Notes: a model not told the origin generated them from the letters alone. A stretch of DNA of 64,000 bases from RGIG9608 sp045602425 (GCA_045602425.1 JAZSBO010000021.1:1-64000), one strand, 5' to 3'. Shown: positions 17,570 to 28,113, counted from the stretch's first letter. Program-made: numbers and translations.

Positions 17570-18394
17570 ATGGTGAAGAACAGATTTTTATTCGTGGCAA
17601 TGCTTTTTGCAGCATTGAGTTTAGGATTCGTTTCTTGCGACGACAACAAAGGTAACGAACCCGACGACCCTACGCAGGGTGAACAAACCGAGCAAGGTGG
17701 CTCTACTGAAAACAACGGAAATGAAGGAGAAGAAACTTTTGAATCCGAAAATTCAATTACAGGTACTGAAAACGGACATGCATATGTAGATTTGGGTTTG
17801 CCAAGCGGACTGAAATGGGCAACTTGCAATGTAGGTGCAACTAGACCAGGAGAGAGTGGCGACTATTTTGCTTGGGGCGAAACTATTCCCAAAAAAAATA
17901 ATTACAACTGGAATACCTATAAATGGTGTACTGCGTTGCTTGAATTTGATGAATTTGGACATGAATATTATTCTGTTGAGTATATTACCAAATATTGCAC
18001 TGATAGCACTCTCGGTACCGTAGATAACAAAACCGTTCTCGACAAAGAAGACGATGCTGCTGCTGTACATATGGGCGGCTCATGGCGAATGCCAACCATA
18101 GAAGAACTAAAAGAACTCATCAATGAATGCACTTGGACGTGTACTACGGAGATGGGTGTTACATTTTTGGATGTAGAAGGTCCTAATGGTAACTCTATTT
18201 TCTTTCCATCTGCTGGCTATCGTAGAGAATATGAAGACTACGACTACTCAGGGCTGAAGGGTGTATATTTGTCGAGTTCGCTCTATACGGGCTATTCAGA
18301 CAACGCCTACGGCCTCAGCTTCAATTCGGACAAGTTGTATTTTTCTTGCAGCAGCCGCTGCATAGGGTGTTCTGTACGTGGTGTAATAGAATAA
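17570..18394 (+). CDS. FISUMP-type surface lipoprotein
   Basis: The 274-aa protein has a signal peptide and a lipobox at LGFVSCDDN. A low-complexity acidic Gly/Glu/Asn linker follows, then the Fibrobacter-type paralogous domain: HAYVDLGLPSGLKWATCNVG, GDYFAWGE, GGSWRMPTIEELKEL and a Ser/Tyr-rich end with SVRGV. The domain is common in secreted Bacteroidetes and Fibrobacter proteins; its function is unknown, perhaps lectin-like. The linker after the lipid suggests surface display. Confidence 0.8.
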   Translation: MVKNRFLFVAMLFAALSLGFVSCDDNKGNEPDDPTQGEQTEQGGSTENNGNEGEETFESENSITGTENGHAYVDLGLPSGLKWATCNVGATRPGESGDYFAWGETIPKKNNYNWNTYKWCTALLEFDEFGHEYYSVEYITKYCTDSTLGTVDNKTVLDKEDDAAAVHMGGSWRMPTIEELKELINECTWTCTTEMGVTFLDVEGPNGNSIFFPSAGYRREYEDYDYSGLKGVYLSSSLYTGYSDNAYGLSFNSDKLYFSCSSRCIGCSVRGVIE

Positions 18395-18411
18395 GAAAAA
18401 TGAGTAAAAAT

Positions 18412-18446
18412 AAAAAAGGGAATCTCTTTAAGAGATTCCCTTTTTT
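18412..18446. terminator. Bidirectional terminator between the lipoprotein and mutB
   Basis: A perfect stem GGGAATCTC/GAGATTCCC flanked by A and T runs serves both convergent transcripts. Confidence 0.85.
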
Positions 18447-18462
18447 ACTGATAAACTACTTC

Positions 18463-20589
18463 TTATTCTTCAAGAAGAATTTCCATAATAGTCAATGCTG
18501 ATTTCGCTACAGGAGAGCCTGGACCAAAAATAGCGGCTACACCTGCTTTGTACAAGAAATCGTAGTCTTGAGCAGGAATAACACCACCGGCAATAACGAT
18601 AATGTCTTCGCGCCCAAGTTTCTTTAATTCATCGATAACTTGAGGAACAAGAGTTTTGTGTCCTGCAGCTAATGAAGAAACACCTAAAACATGAACGTCA
18701 TTTTCTACTGCTTGTTTAGCAGCTTCGGCTGGAGTTTGGAATAATGGTCCCATATCCACATCGAAACCACAATCTGCATAACCAGTAGCACAAACTTTTG
18801 CACCACGGTCGTGTCCGTCTTGTCCCATTTTTGCAATCATAATACGAGGTTGGCGACCTTCTTTCTTTGCAAATTCTGCTGTCATTTGGCAGGCTTTTTG
18901 GAAGTCTGCGTCGTTTTTAGTTTCTGCTTTATACACTCCTGAAATAGTTCTAATTGTTGCTTTATAACGTCCTACAACTTTTTCGCAAGCGTAGGAAATC
19001 TCTCCTAATGAGGCACGAACACGTGCTGCTTCAACGGCTAATTCGAGCAAGTTGCCTTCGCCAGTTTCAACGCATTTTGTTAATGCATCGAGTGCTTTTT
19101 GTACGTCAGCTTCGTTGCGATTAGCTTTAAGTTGTTGCAAACGTTCGATTTGTTGTTTGCGAACAGTGGTGTTGTCCACTTCAAGAATATCAATTGGAGC
19201 TTCTTGTTCAAGGCGATATTCATTTACACCAATAATTTTTTGAGCTCCAGAGTCGATACGAGCTTGTGTGCGAGCAGCAGCTTCTTCGATACGCATTTTT
19301 GGAATGCCAGTTTCGATAGCAGCCGCCATACCTCCAAGTTTTTCGATTTCCTGAATGTGTTCCCATGCTTTTTCAGCTAAGTCATTAGTCAAAGATTCTA
19401 CATAGAATGAACCTCCCCATGGGTCAACTTGTTTGCAAATGTTTGTCTCTTCTTGAATGTAGATTTGCGTATTACGAGCAATGCGAGCAGAAAAGTCTGT
19501 AGGAAGTGCAATTGCTTCGTCCAATGCATTTGTATGTAATGATTGTGTATGACCTAAAGCCGCTCCCATAGCTTCGATACAAGTACGTCCAACGTTGTTG
19601 AACGGATCTTGCTCGGTTAGCGACCAACCTGATGTTTGCGAGTGCGTACGTAATGCTAATGATTTTGGATTTTTAGGGTTGAATTGTTTAACAATTTTAG
19701 CCCAAAGCATACGAGCTGCACGCATTTTTGCAATTTCCATAAAGTGGTTTGTTCCGATAGCCCAGAAGAACGACAAACGTGGAGCAAATGCATCGATATC
19801 CATACCTGCATTAACACCCGCACGCAAATATTCCAAACCATCGGCCAACGTATAAGCCAACTCAATATCGGCAGTTGCACCAGCTTCTTGCATGTGGTAA
19901 CCAGAGATTGAAATTGAGTTGAATTTTGGCATATTTTTAGATGTGTACTCAAAAATGTCAGCGATAATTTTCATAGAAAATTTAGGCGGATAAATATAAG
20001 TGTTACGCACCATAAATTCTTTCAAAATATCGTTTTGAATAGTACCTGCCATTTCTTCTAATTTAGCACCTTGCTCTAAACCTGCGTTGATGTAGAATGC
20101 CAAAATAGGAAGTACAGCTCCGTTCATGGTCATAGACACCGACATTTTATTCAAAGGAATACCATCAAACAAAACTTTCATGTCTTCTACAGAGCATATA
20201 GAAACACCAGCTTTACCCACGTCGCCAACTACGCGTTCGTGATCGGCGTCGTAGCCACGGTGAGTAGCCAAGTCAAATGCAACAGAAAGACCTTTCTGCC
20301 CCGAAGCCAAGTTACGACGATAGAATGCGTTTGATTCTTCGGCAGTAGAAAAACCTGCGTATTGACGAATAGTCCAAGGACGCATAGGATACATGCCACT
20401 ATAAGGACCACGCAAGAAAGGAGGAAGTCCTGCTACGTATTCAAGGTGTTCTAAATTTTCTAAATCTTTTTTTGTATAAACGGGTTTTACCGCTATTTGT
20501 TCAGGAGTATTCCAACTTTCACCAGCTTGTGGGGTTGTGCCTGAAGCTTTTGTATTTTTAATATCAATATTTTTAAAATTAGGTCTCAT
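18463..20589 (-). CDS. mutB: Methylmalonyl-CoA mutase large subunit
   Basis: The 708-aa protein has the TIM-barrel substrate domain (RPWTIRQYAGFSTAEESNAFYRRNL, FDLATHRGYDADH) and a C-terminal B12 domain with the DxHxxG base GQDGHDRGAKV followed by GGVIPAQDY. It interconverts succinyl-CoA and (R)-methylmalonyl-CoA with adenosylcobalamin, the key step of propionate formation in Bacteroidetes. It lies 3 nt downstream of the small subunit, with which it forms a heterodimer. Confidence 0.97.
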   Translation of the reverse strand: MRPNFKNIDIKNTKASGTTPQAGESWNTPEQIAVKPVYTKKDLENLEHLEYVAGLPPFLRGPYSGMYPMRPWTIRQYAGFSTAEESNAFYRRNLASGQKGLSVAFDLATHRGYDADHERVVGDVGKAGVSICSVEDMKVLFDGIPLNKMSVSMTMNGAVLPILAFYINAGLEQGAKLEEMAGTIQNDILKEFMVRNTYIYPPKFSMKIIADIFEYTSKNMPKFNSISISGYHMQEAGATADIELAYTLADGLEYLRAGVNAGMDIDAFAPRLSFFWAIGTNHFMEIAKMRAARMLWAKIVKQFNPKNPKSLALRTHSQTSGWSLTEQDPFNNVGRTCIEAMGAALGHTQSLHTNALDEAIALPTDFSARIARNTQIYIQEETNICKQVDPWGGSFYVESLTNDLAEKAWEHIQEIEKLGGMAAAIETGIPKMRIEEAAARTQARIDSGAQKIIGVNEYRLEQEAPIDILEVDNTTVRKQQIERLQQLKANRNEADVQKALDALTKCVETGEGNLLELAVEAARVRASLGEISYACEKVVGRYKATIRTISGVYKAETKNDADFQKACQMTAEFAKKEGRQPRIMIAKMGQDGHDRGAKVCATGYADCGFDVDMGPLFQTPAEAAKQAVENDVHVLGVSSLAAGHKTLVPQVIDELKKLGREDIIVIAGGVIPAQDYDFLYKAGVAAIFGPGSPVAKSALTIMEILLEE

Positions 20590-20592
20590 TTC

Positions 20593-22437
20593 TTATTTGA
20601 TTAGTTTGTTGTTAAAATCTTTCAACGTTTCTAAAACATTAACTCTTACATGAATAAAGTTTTCAATGCCAACGACTTTCAAATCGTCCATACATGCAGG
20701 AGCTCCAGCAACGACAAATAGTTGTTTGCCGTTAATTGCTTTAAATGCTGCAGGAGCTAATTCTGCATATTCGTCATCGCTTGAGCAAAGAACAATGATG
20801 TCAGCACCAGCTTTTTGTGCAGCTTCTACGCCTGCTTCTATAGTTTCAAAACCAAGATTATCAATCACTTCGTATCCTGCACAAGCAAAGAAATTACAAG
20901 AGAATTGAGCACGAGCCAAACGCATTGCCAAATTTCCAATTGTAAGCATAAATGCTTTTGGACGATGGGAAGATTTTTCTGTTGTTAAGCGAAGTTGCTC
21001 AAAATCGTTAGCTCCACGAGTGAAATCAAGTTTTTCTATTGTAGGTTGGCAGTTACAACCACATTTGCATGATTGTTTGTCTTCTATTTTATCTAAAACT
21101 TTTTCAGTGAAGTTAGGGAATTGGTTTGTACCAAGCAATGTTTCTCTACGTTTTGCAATAGCTTCACGGCGTGATTTCCCTGCTGCATTTACTGCTTTTT
21201 GAATTTCACCATTAGCTACTGCTGCAAAGAAACCGCCTTTTTCTTCTATTTCTAAGAAAAGTTTCCATGCTTGTTCTGCTAACGAAATAGTTAAATTTTC
21301 GATATAATAAGAACCTGCACTTGGGTCTGCTACTTTGTCGAAGTGAGACTCTTCTTTTAACAAAAGTTGCTGATTACGTGCAATACGCTCTGAAAAATCG
21401 TCTGGAGTTTTGTAGGTTTTGTCAAAAGGTAAAACGGTTAACGAATCAACACCTCCAAGTGTTGCAGCCATCGATTCTGTTTGCGTACGAAGCAAGTTTA
21501 CATAGGCATCGTAAATAGTTTTATTCCATTCAGAAGTAGTAGCGTGAACTTTAATTTTTTGAGCACAAGCATGTGCTGTATATTCTTTTACAATAGTTGC
21601 CCAAAGTAGGCGAGCAGCACGGAATTTTGCAATTTCCATAAAATAGTTACCACTAACACCGAAATTGAATTTTATATCGCCAGCTACTTCGCATGCATCA
21701 AGTCCTTGCTCTGTTAGATTGGCAATAATATCATTTCCCCAAGCCATTGCATAACCAAGTTCTTCATAGATGAAAGCTCCAGCATTGTTGAAGTAAACAG
21801 GGTTTACAGCAATAACGCGGAATCCTTCTAATTCTTTTCCTGCATCAAGCACTTCTTTGTAAGCATCCCAAATGTTACCTTCAAAAGATTTTCCTTTGAT
21901 TAATGATTTTTTTAGAGGGTCAAATGCTATAGAACCACATGCTTTTTTCAAATCTACATTTTGAGACTTGAAATATGTTGTAATCAATTTGGTCAATTCT
22001 TCGGTTTTACAAAGGCAAGTACAGAAATTCAATTCTACGCATTCAGGAAGGATACCTTTGAGTAATGCTGCAATATTTTCTGCAGAAACTAAATCAGCAG
22101 GAATTGTGAATCCTAACGAATCAATACCTTTGTTCAAAATATCTAATGCTTTTGCATTAGCTTCTGCAATGTTTTCAACTGCAATGTCTTGACGAACAAG
22201 CCATTTGTTGTCAGTTTTTGTGCCACGAACATAAGGAAATTCGCCGGGTAATGTTTCTACATTTATACCTTCAAGGTTTTCAGAACGATACATTGGTTGG
22301 ACATTGAAACCTTCGTTGGTTTTCCATACCAATTTTTTGTCAAAGTCGGCACCCTTTAGGTCGGCAATGACTTTTTCTTTCCATTTGGCTGTTGAAACCG
22401 GAGGGAAATCAGTAAACAATTTTTCTTTATTAGCCAT
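20593..22437 (-). CDS. mutA: Methylmalonyl-CoA mutase small subunit
   Basis: The 614-aa paralogue of the large subunit has a degenerate active site and no intact DxHxxG B12 motif. It keeps the fold (IAVENIAEANAKALDIL, FSERIARNQQLLLKEESHF, DPSAGSYYIENLT). A Cys-rich insertion, KQSCKCGCNCQP (around residues 455-466), is unusual and might bind metal. It is the first gene of the mutA-mutB operon and stabilises the catalytic subunit. Confidence 0.95.
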   Translation of the reverse strand: MANKEKLFTDFPPVSTAKWKEKVIADLKGADFDKKLVWKTNEGFNVQPMYRSENLEGINVETLPGEFPYVRGTKTDNKWLVRQDIAVENIAEANAKALDILNKGIDSLGFTIPADLVSAENIAALLKGILPECVELNFCTCLCKTEELTKLITTYFKSQNVDLKKACGSIAFDPLKKSLIKGKSFEGNIWDAYKEVLDAGKELEGFRVIAVNPVYFNNAGAFIYEELGYAMAWGNDIIANLTEQGLDACEVAGDIKFNFGVSGNYFMEIAKFRAARLLWATIVKEYTAHACAQKIKVHATTSEWNKTIYDAYVNLLRTQTESMAATLGGVDSLTVLPFDKTYKTPDDFSERIARNQQLLLKEESHFDKVADPSAGSYYIENLTISLAEQAWKLFLEIEEKGGFFAAVANGEIQKAVNAAGKSRREAIAKRRETLLGTNQFPNFTEKVLDKIEDKQSCKCGCNCQPTIEKLDFTRGANDFEQLRLTTEKSSHRPKAFMLTIGNLAMRLARAQFSCNFFACAGYEVIDNLGFETIEAGVEAAQKAGADIIVLCSSDDEYAELAPAAFKAINGKQLFVVAGAPACMDDLKVVGIENFIHVRVNVLETLKDFNNKLIK

Positions 22438-22498
22438 ATAAAATTGATTTATAAAAAATTATGTAATAATTCAAATATGATATGTTGTTATAAACATA

Positions 22499-22506
22499 CA
22501 AAAGTA
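22499..22506 (-). promoter_or_regulatory. -7 promoter box for mutA-mutB
   Basis: TACTTTTG (reverse strand) matches TAnnTTTG, 61 nt upstream of the mutA start. Confidence 0.45.
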
Positions 22507-22620
22507 GCCTTTTAAAATTAGAACACCAAAGAAAAAAATGTGAAAAAAATCGTTATCAATTTTATAAAAACTCGTAGATGGTTTATTTTTGTAAAAGAAT
22601 TAAAAAAAGAGTTTAAAATT

Positions 22621-23934
22621 ATGATAGCATTGTATGTTTTTGTTGGGATTTTGCTTGGTGGAATTGTCGTTGGAGTGTTGTATTATGTTCAAATTCAGAA
22701 AAAAAATATGGAATTGACAGCTTTGCAAAAAGATTTCGATTTGCAAGCAGAAAATTTACAAGTATTACAAATTGCTAATGTAAAGTCGCAACAATTGGAG
22801 CTTGAAAATGTTCGTTTGCAAACTCAGTTAGAAGAATTACAAGAACGTGCCGAAAAAGAGTTGCGTTTGAAAGATGAAACTTTTGAAACAATAAGAAAAG
22901 AGCAAGAAAAAAACTGGGAAGAACAGAAAAACGCATTGAAAACGGAGTTTCAAAACATTGCTAATCGTATATTGGAAGACAAATCTAAATCGTTTGCCGA
23001 TTTTAATAAGGAACGTTTGGACTCAATTTTGACACCATTGACTGAAAATTTAAAAACTTTCAAAGAACGGATCGAAGTTGTGCATAAGGATAATACAGAA
23101 GCACGTTCGTCGTTGAATACGGAGTTGAAGCATTTGAAGGAATTGAATCGTCAAATGAGTGAAGAAGCGTTGAATTTGACACGAGCTTTGAAAGGTGACT
23201 CTAAAACACAGGGAGACTGGGGAGAAATGATTTTGGAAAGAATGCTTGAAAGCGTAGGGTTGAAACGTGATGTTGAATATTTTGTACAGAAAAATTTAGT
23301 GGGAGATGATAATGTTCGTTTGCGTACGGATATTATTGTTCGTTTCCCTGATAAAAGAGATGTGATAATTGACTCAAAAGTATCGCTCACGGCTTATACA
23401 AATTATATGTCAGAAACCGATGAGTTGCTTAAAATAAATCATTTGAAAGAACACTTAAGGTCTGTTAGAAAGCACATAGATGAGTTAAGTGAAAAAGATT
23501 ATTCAAAACATGATTCTTATTCGTTGGATTATGTGATGATGTTTATACCTAATGAGGCTTCTTATATGCTTGCATTACAACATGATACAGATGTATGGAA
23601 CTATGCTCTCTCGAAAAAAGTGTTTTTGACATCACCAACAAATTTGTTGGGAATGCTCTATATGGTAGGGAATTTGTGGCAACGTTTCCGACAAGAGCAA
23701 AATGCTCAGCGAATAGTAGAAGCGGGAAATGCATTATATGAAAAAATGGTTACGTTCTCTGAAAATTTTATTAAGATAGGAGCTCAACTTCAAACCGTGC
23801 AAAAAACTTATAATGATGCACAAAAGCAATTGAAAGAGGGCAATGGAAATCTAATAACAAGGTTTGAAAAAATGAAAGAATTAGGACTTGCTCCTAAAAA
23901 ATCATTGCCAGAAAATTTACTTCCTGAAGAGTAA
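22621..23934 (+). CDS. rmuC: DNA recombination protein RmuC
   Basis: The 437-aa protein has one N-terminal TM helix (MIALYVFVGILLGGIVVGVLYYV), a long coiled coil to about residue 170, then the RmuC core with LKGDSKTQGDWGEMILERML, DVIIDSKVSLTAY and SLDYVMMFIPNEASY. The core is an endonuclease-like fold that limits inversions at short repeats. The ATG at the TM helix is preferred to a GTG 81 nt upstream that adds an unlikely basic extension. Confidence 0.9.
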   Translation: MIALYVFVGILLGGIVVGVLYYVQIQKKNMELTALQKDFDLQAENLQVLQIANVKSQQLELENVRLQTQLEELQERAEKELRLKDETFETIRKEQEKNWEEQKNALKTEFQNIANRILEDKSKSFADFNKERLDSILTPLTENLKTFKERIEVVHKDNTEARSSLNTELKHLKELNRQMSEEALNLTRALKGDSKTQGDWGEMILERMLESVGLKRDVEYFVQKNLVGDDNVRLRTDIIVRFPDKRDVIIDSKVSLTAYTNYMSETDELLKINHLKEHLRSVRKHIDELSEKDYSKHDSYSLDYVMMFIPNEASYMLALQHDTDVWNYALSKKVFLTSPTNLLGMLYMVGNLWQRFRQEQNAQRIVEAGNALYEKMVTFSENFIKIGAQLQTVQKTYNDAQKQLKEGNGNLITRFEKMKELGLAPKKSLPENLLPEE

Positions 23935-24002
23935 AAACATCATTAGACTTTTATAAAATATCTTCTTGAAAAAAGAGGGGAGTATTTGTTTTAAAAACTA
24001 TA

Positions 24003-24053
24003 ATGAAAAAACAAATCCTTATACTAATTTGTCTTATATCAGTTCTATTTTAA
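24003..24053 (+). pseudogene. Signal-peptide-like micro-ORF, possible decapitated gene
   Basis: A 16-residue ORF, MKKQILILICLISVLF, looks like the first half of a signal peptide and stops inside the end of the convergent gene. It may be the remnant of a lost secreted protein, or chance. Confidence 0.2.
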
Positions 24054-26567
24054 ACTTTTCATAAAGTTAATAGCTTCTTGATTATTTGTGTCAAGTATTA
24101 ATGCTTGTTGAGCCATTCGTATAGCTTTAGTGGAATTTCCAATTTTTGCAAAATACAAGGCTCGGACGAGGTATAAGTCGGAATCTGTTTTTATATCGTC
24201 AAGCATAGAGAGCATACTGTAAGCCTCTTGTACATCGTTGCGAGCAAGGCAAATGCGAGTGCGAACTTTGTAAATCTCATAATAAGTGGGTTGTACGGAG
24301 AGAGCTTTTGCCAACCATTGTTCAGCTTCGTCGTAGCGATTTTGGTGACAAATAGCATTACTTATCATAACAATTATTTTTACATTTTCTGGATGAAATT
24401 TTAGTGCAGTCATTCCCGCATATTCAACTTTGTTCCATAGGTTAAGATTGCCTAATACATACATTCCTAAAATGAATGCATCAGCATTCTTAGGCTTTCG
24501 AGTAAGAACATAATCCAAATCTTTCAGTGCATTTTGAAATTCACCTTTTGCTGTTTTTATGTTTGCACGCAAGAAAATAGCATCAGGTGACAATTCGTTT
24601 TCGTTCAGCATCAATGATATGTTTTTTTCTGCTTCGGCATATTTCTTCTGCTTTATTTGCGAATAACTCAAAATGTATAAAACGTCATTATAGTTTGGCA
24701 TCAGTTGTAGTGCTTTTTGTGCAGAAGCAAAAACATTTTCGTATTCTTGCAATGAAAAATAAATTTTTGTTAAACCACAATAAACCTCTTCGTTTTTGGG
24801 ATGTTCTTTTAAGTAGTCTTCAAAAATAGAGATTGCTTTTCTTTTGTCAGTGTTTACTAAACGAAAAGCTTTTAACTCTGTTTTGTCACCTCGTTTTATC
24901 AAACAGCCAATAGATTTTCCATCTACTTGTTCGTTTAAAATGGTGTTTTCAGGAGGAAATAATCCGTTTTTTTGCTGAAAAATATTTATGTAAACATTTG
25001 AGAATGCGGCATAATCCCAATCTTTTGAGTATTTTTCGTAGTATTTTGAGTATATAATTTTTACATTAGGATAATTACGAAAATAGTGTTGCATGATAGA
25101 ACTATGATTGGTTGCTATTGTTATAGCTTTCCCTGTTTTTATTTCATTATCATTTTTAAGAAAATCGGCTGTAGCTTTTAACGAATTAAAGTAATAGTCT
25201 GATTCGTAGTTAGCATAAGCACCTTTGAATCCTCCTACTATTTCGTTGAAGTAAATGTATTCATAAGGATGATTTACAGCATAATGTTTTATTGGTAATG
25301 AAAGTAGTAGGATAAATAAGCAAGAAGTGATAATGCTTATCCATCTTTTTGAATTTCTAATGATAGAACTCCAAAAATAACCTGCAATAATAGTCATCAA
25401 AGGGATGAGAAACAATAAATGCCTAATGCCACCATAAAGGTTAGAATTTTTGTATATAACGTATGTTAAAGGAGCAAATAAACAAAATAGGATAAAGAAT
25501 ATCTCTAACGAAAATTTATTGCGTTTGAATATTAAATAAACGAAACTTCCAAACAATCCGATTAATGTGACAATGGGAGTAGTGATAAGTAGATATTTGG
25601 GAGCGTAACTTGCGGGAAGCATATTTGACATCATTTGTTTCCCTTCGAAAATAGTTTTTATGCTTGTCCCAATATTTGTAAATTCTTTTAAAGATTTTGT
25701 CATTGCGTGTAATGGATCTTGCAATGCCCAAGGCCATAGAATTATTGAAACAAAATATCCGCAAACAAATACTAAAAGTACACATCCAAGTATTTTACTG
25801 AAATCGTTAAAATGGTGTTTTATGCGAAAAGCTTCTTTTATCCCAAATAAGCGAATATAATAAAGCCCTGCATACATAAATAGCATAGGATAAAGCATCA
25901 ATCCACCAGAGCGTGTTCCTAAACATAAAAATAATCCAACTAAAACGCCCCAAAGATATTTGTATTTTAGTTTTGGATAAAAATCGAATAATCGAATAAA
26001 GTAATAAATAGAAACAATATAGCCTACAGCAAAAGGTAAATCTTTTAGGTTGTTTATTGAATGCCCAAAAAATCGTGGAGTAAAAAACAATAGAATCATT
26101 GTTAATAGTCCGCATAAAGAGCCTCCGATTCTGAAACCTAATAATCCTGCAATGCAAATACCCCAAACTGCAATCAACGCACAACAAATGTGTCGGAATG
26201 CATAAGCATCTTCAATTTTAAATAAATCTGATAAAAACTTTATAACAACTTGAATCTCGCTTCCATATAAATGGAGTTTTGTCTGTGGTTGACTTAATGC
26301 TGTTTTGTCACCAGTTTTGAAATAATTTAGTACATATGTAGCTTGGTTATTATCTATTATTTCATCGCCAGAAATTGCAAAATCAGAAGCAGTTATGGGA
26401 AAATAAAGTAAGCAAAACAACCCAAATAAAAACATACCAAAAGCAGGAATCCAATTCTTTTTGTCGTGAAAACCAAATCGTAGTTCGTGAAAAAAAGATT
26501 TTGTTGGTGCTGCAAATTTGGGAGTTGTTTCTATAATTGGTAATTTTTTTTCTTTATTTTTTTTCAT
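24045..26567 (-). CDS. GT39-like membrane glycosyltransferase with C-terminal TPR domain
   Basis: The 840-aa protein has about 11 TM helices in the first 430 residues, with an early periplasmic acidic pair (AISGDEIIDNN) of the ArnT/PMT type and a loop GHSINNLKDLPFAVGY. After a periplasmic segment come at least five tetratricopeptide repeats (EEVYCGLTKIYFSLQEY, LPNYNDVLYILSYSQ-like units) up to the end. It probably transfers a sugar from a polyprenyl carrier to lipid, glycan or protein; TPRs may hold the acceptor. It overlaps the oxidoreductase gene by 14 bp. Confidence 0.75.
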   Translation of the reverse strand: MKKNKEKKLPIIETTPKFAAPTKSFFHELRFGFHDKKNWIPAFGMFLFGLFCLLYFPITASDFAISGDEIIDNNQATYVLNYFKTGDKTALSQPQTKLHLYGSEIQVVIKFLSDLFKIEDAYAFRHICCALIAVWGICIAGLLGFRIGGSLCGLLTMILLFFTPRFFGHSINNLKDLPFAVGYIVSIYYFIRLFDFYPKLKYKYLWGVLVGLFLCLGTRSGGLMLYPMLFMYAGLYYIRLFGIKEAFRIKHHFNDFSKILGCVLLVFVCGYFVSIILWPWALQDPLHAMTKSLKEFTNIGTSIKTIFEGKQMMSNMLPASYAPKYLLITTPIVTLIGLFGSFVYLIFKRNKFSLEIFFILFCLFAPLTYVIYKNSNLYGGIRHLLFLIPLMTIIAGYFWSSIIRNSKRWISIITSCLFILLLSLPIKHYAVNHPYEYIYFNEIVGGFKGAYANYESDYYFNSLKATADFLKNDNEIKTGKAITIATNHSSIMQHYFRNYPNVKIIYSKYYEKYSKDWDYAAFSNVYINIFQQKNGLFPPENTILNEQVDGKSIGCLIKRGDKTELKAFRLVNTDKRKAISIFEDYLKEHPKNEEVYCGLTKIYFSLQEYENVFASAQKALQLMPNYNDVLYILSYSQIKQKKYAEAEKNISLMLNENELSPDAIFLRANIKTAKGEFQNALKDLDYVLTRKPKNADAFILGMYVLGNLNLWNKVEYAGMTALKFHPENVKIIVMISNAICHQNRYDEAEQWLAKALSVQPTYYEIYKVRTRICLARNDVQEAYSMLSMLDDIKTDSDLYLVRALYFAKIGNSTKAIRMAQQALILDTNNQEAINFMKSLK

Positions 26568-28113
26568 GGTAATCGCTTTCAGTGTTGATGTTCCAAATGT
26601 TACTTTTGTCTGTAGTGTTGTTTTTGATATTTTCGACAGTTTCGATAGCTGTTAGCATCGAGTGATCCATATTGTTGTAGCGATGTTGTCCATTACGCCC
26701 AATACAGTACAAGTTTTCGATAGAATCTAAAAATCTTCTTACAACATCAAAGTTGTTATAGGTTCCATGATAGGCAGGGTAGGCTTTTTTTGTTTTTACT
26801 AGGACTGAGTCTAAAATATCCTCTTTTTTTATAAAGTTGATTTGCTCTAATTCATTGATAGCCATTTTTGTAAATTCTTGTTCAGACATCGACCAGAGTT
26901 CATCTCCTTCATTACAAAAATATTCTAATCCTAAAAAAATACTGTTTTTATAGTCGCTTACCATATATGGCGACCAATTGTTGAAAATCTGAATTCTACC
27001 GATTTTTACATTTGGTTCTTGAATGTAAATCCATGTGTCTGGAATACGGTTTTTGTAAGTTTTTGTTTTTGTACGATTTTTTATGGTTAAATCTTTCACA
27101 AGAATACCAACGGATATAAAATCACGATATGGTAGATTGTCAGTTACTTCTTTGATTTGAGACGGAATTTCGATGCCTTTTATTGCATTTACAAGGTCTT
27201 TTATGGGCATTGATGATAGTAGGTAGTCGCATGTTTGTGTTTTTAAGCAACCATTATTGTTAGTAGTTATAGAGTGCACACGATTATTTTTTATATTAAT
27301 GCCAACAATGGTAGAATTTTTCTCTATAATACCACCTTTTTCAGTAATAGACTCTGCAACTTTTTCCCATAATTGTCCGGGTCCGAATTTTGGATAAATA
27401 AATTGTTTGATGAGAGAAGTGTCTGTCTTTTTTTGTTGAAGGTCATTCCGCTCAAAAGGTTTTTTGAAAATGTTTTTGATGATGGAAAATAAAGAAAGAC
27501 CTTTTATACGTTGTTTGCCCCAATCAGCATCAAGTTTTGACGGATGAATACCCCAAACTTTTTGGGTATAACCTTCAAAAAAAGTTTCGTATAGCGGACG
27601 TCCAAAATGGTTGATATAAAAATCCTCAAGTGAAGTTTCTTTTCTCTTTTTTATAGAAGAGTATAAGTAACCTATTAAAATACGCCATGTATTTTTTAAC
27701 CCTAAATTGAAAAATGTTTGTGGTTTAGCTGAAATAGGGTAGTCGAAAAATCGTTTTCGGTAAAGGATTCTTGATATTCTTTCTCGTAAAAGTAATACTT
27801 CGTTTTCGGTTTGAGGATTAAGACCTTCTAGGTTGAACGATTTGTTTTTTTTAAGAAGTATATCGTCAAGAGCAGGTTTATTTTGTAATGGCATAATGTT
27901 TTGCCACCAATTCATAATCATATCGTTTTTTGAGAAAAAGCGATGCCCTCCAATATCCATTCTATTTCCATTGTGAACTATTGTACGTGATATTCCTCCT
28001 ATTTCGTTTGTAGCTTCAAATAAAATAGGTTGAATGTCGGTTTGTTTCAAAAATTCATAACCTGCTGTAAGTCCTGCTGGACCAGCTCCTATTATAACCG
28101 CTTTTTTCTTCAT
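26554..28113 (-). CDS. UDP-galactopyranose mutase-like FAD oxidoreductase
   Basis: The 519-aa protein starts with a dinucleotide fold, KAVIIGAGPAGLTAGYEFL, then FEATNEIGGISRTI and MDIGGHRFFSK, typical of UGM and protoporphyrinogen-oxidase-like flavoproteins. GRPLYETFFEGYTQKVWG and the C-terminal YCIGRNGQHRYNNMDHS fit the UGM-like clade used in polysaccharide synthesis. The overlap with the downstream glycosyltransferase suggests one glycan pathway. True UGMs are about 370-390 aa, so the substrate may differ. Confidence 0.8.
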   Translation of the reverse strand: MKKKAVIIGAGPAGLTAGYEFLKQTDIQPILFEATNEIGGISRTIVHNGNRMDIGGHRFFSKNDMIMNWWQNIMPLQNKPALDDILLKKNKSFNLEGLNPQTENEVLLLRERISRILYRKRFFDYPISAKPQTFFNLGLKNTWRILIGYLYSSIKKRKETSLEDFYINHFGRPLYETFFEGYTQKVWGIHPSKLDADWGKQRIKGLSLFSIIKNIFKKPFERNDLQQKKTDTSLIKQFIYPKFGPGQLWEKVAESITEKGGIIEKNSTIVGINIKNNRVHSITTNNNGCLKTQTCDYLLSSMPIKDLVNAIKGIEIPSQIKEVTDNLPYRDFISVGILVKDLTIKNRTKTKTYKNRIPDTWIYIQEPNVKIGRIQIFNNWSPYMVSDYKNSIFLGLEYFCNEGDELWSMSEQEFTKMAINELEQINFIKKEDILDSVLVKTKKAYPAYHGTYNNFDVVRRFLDSIENLYCIGRNGQHRYNNMDHSMLTAIETVENIKNNTTDKSNIWNINTESDYHEKK

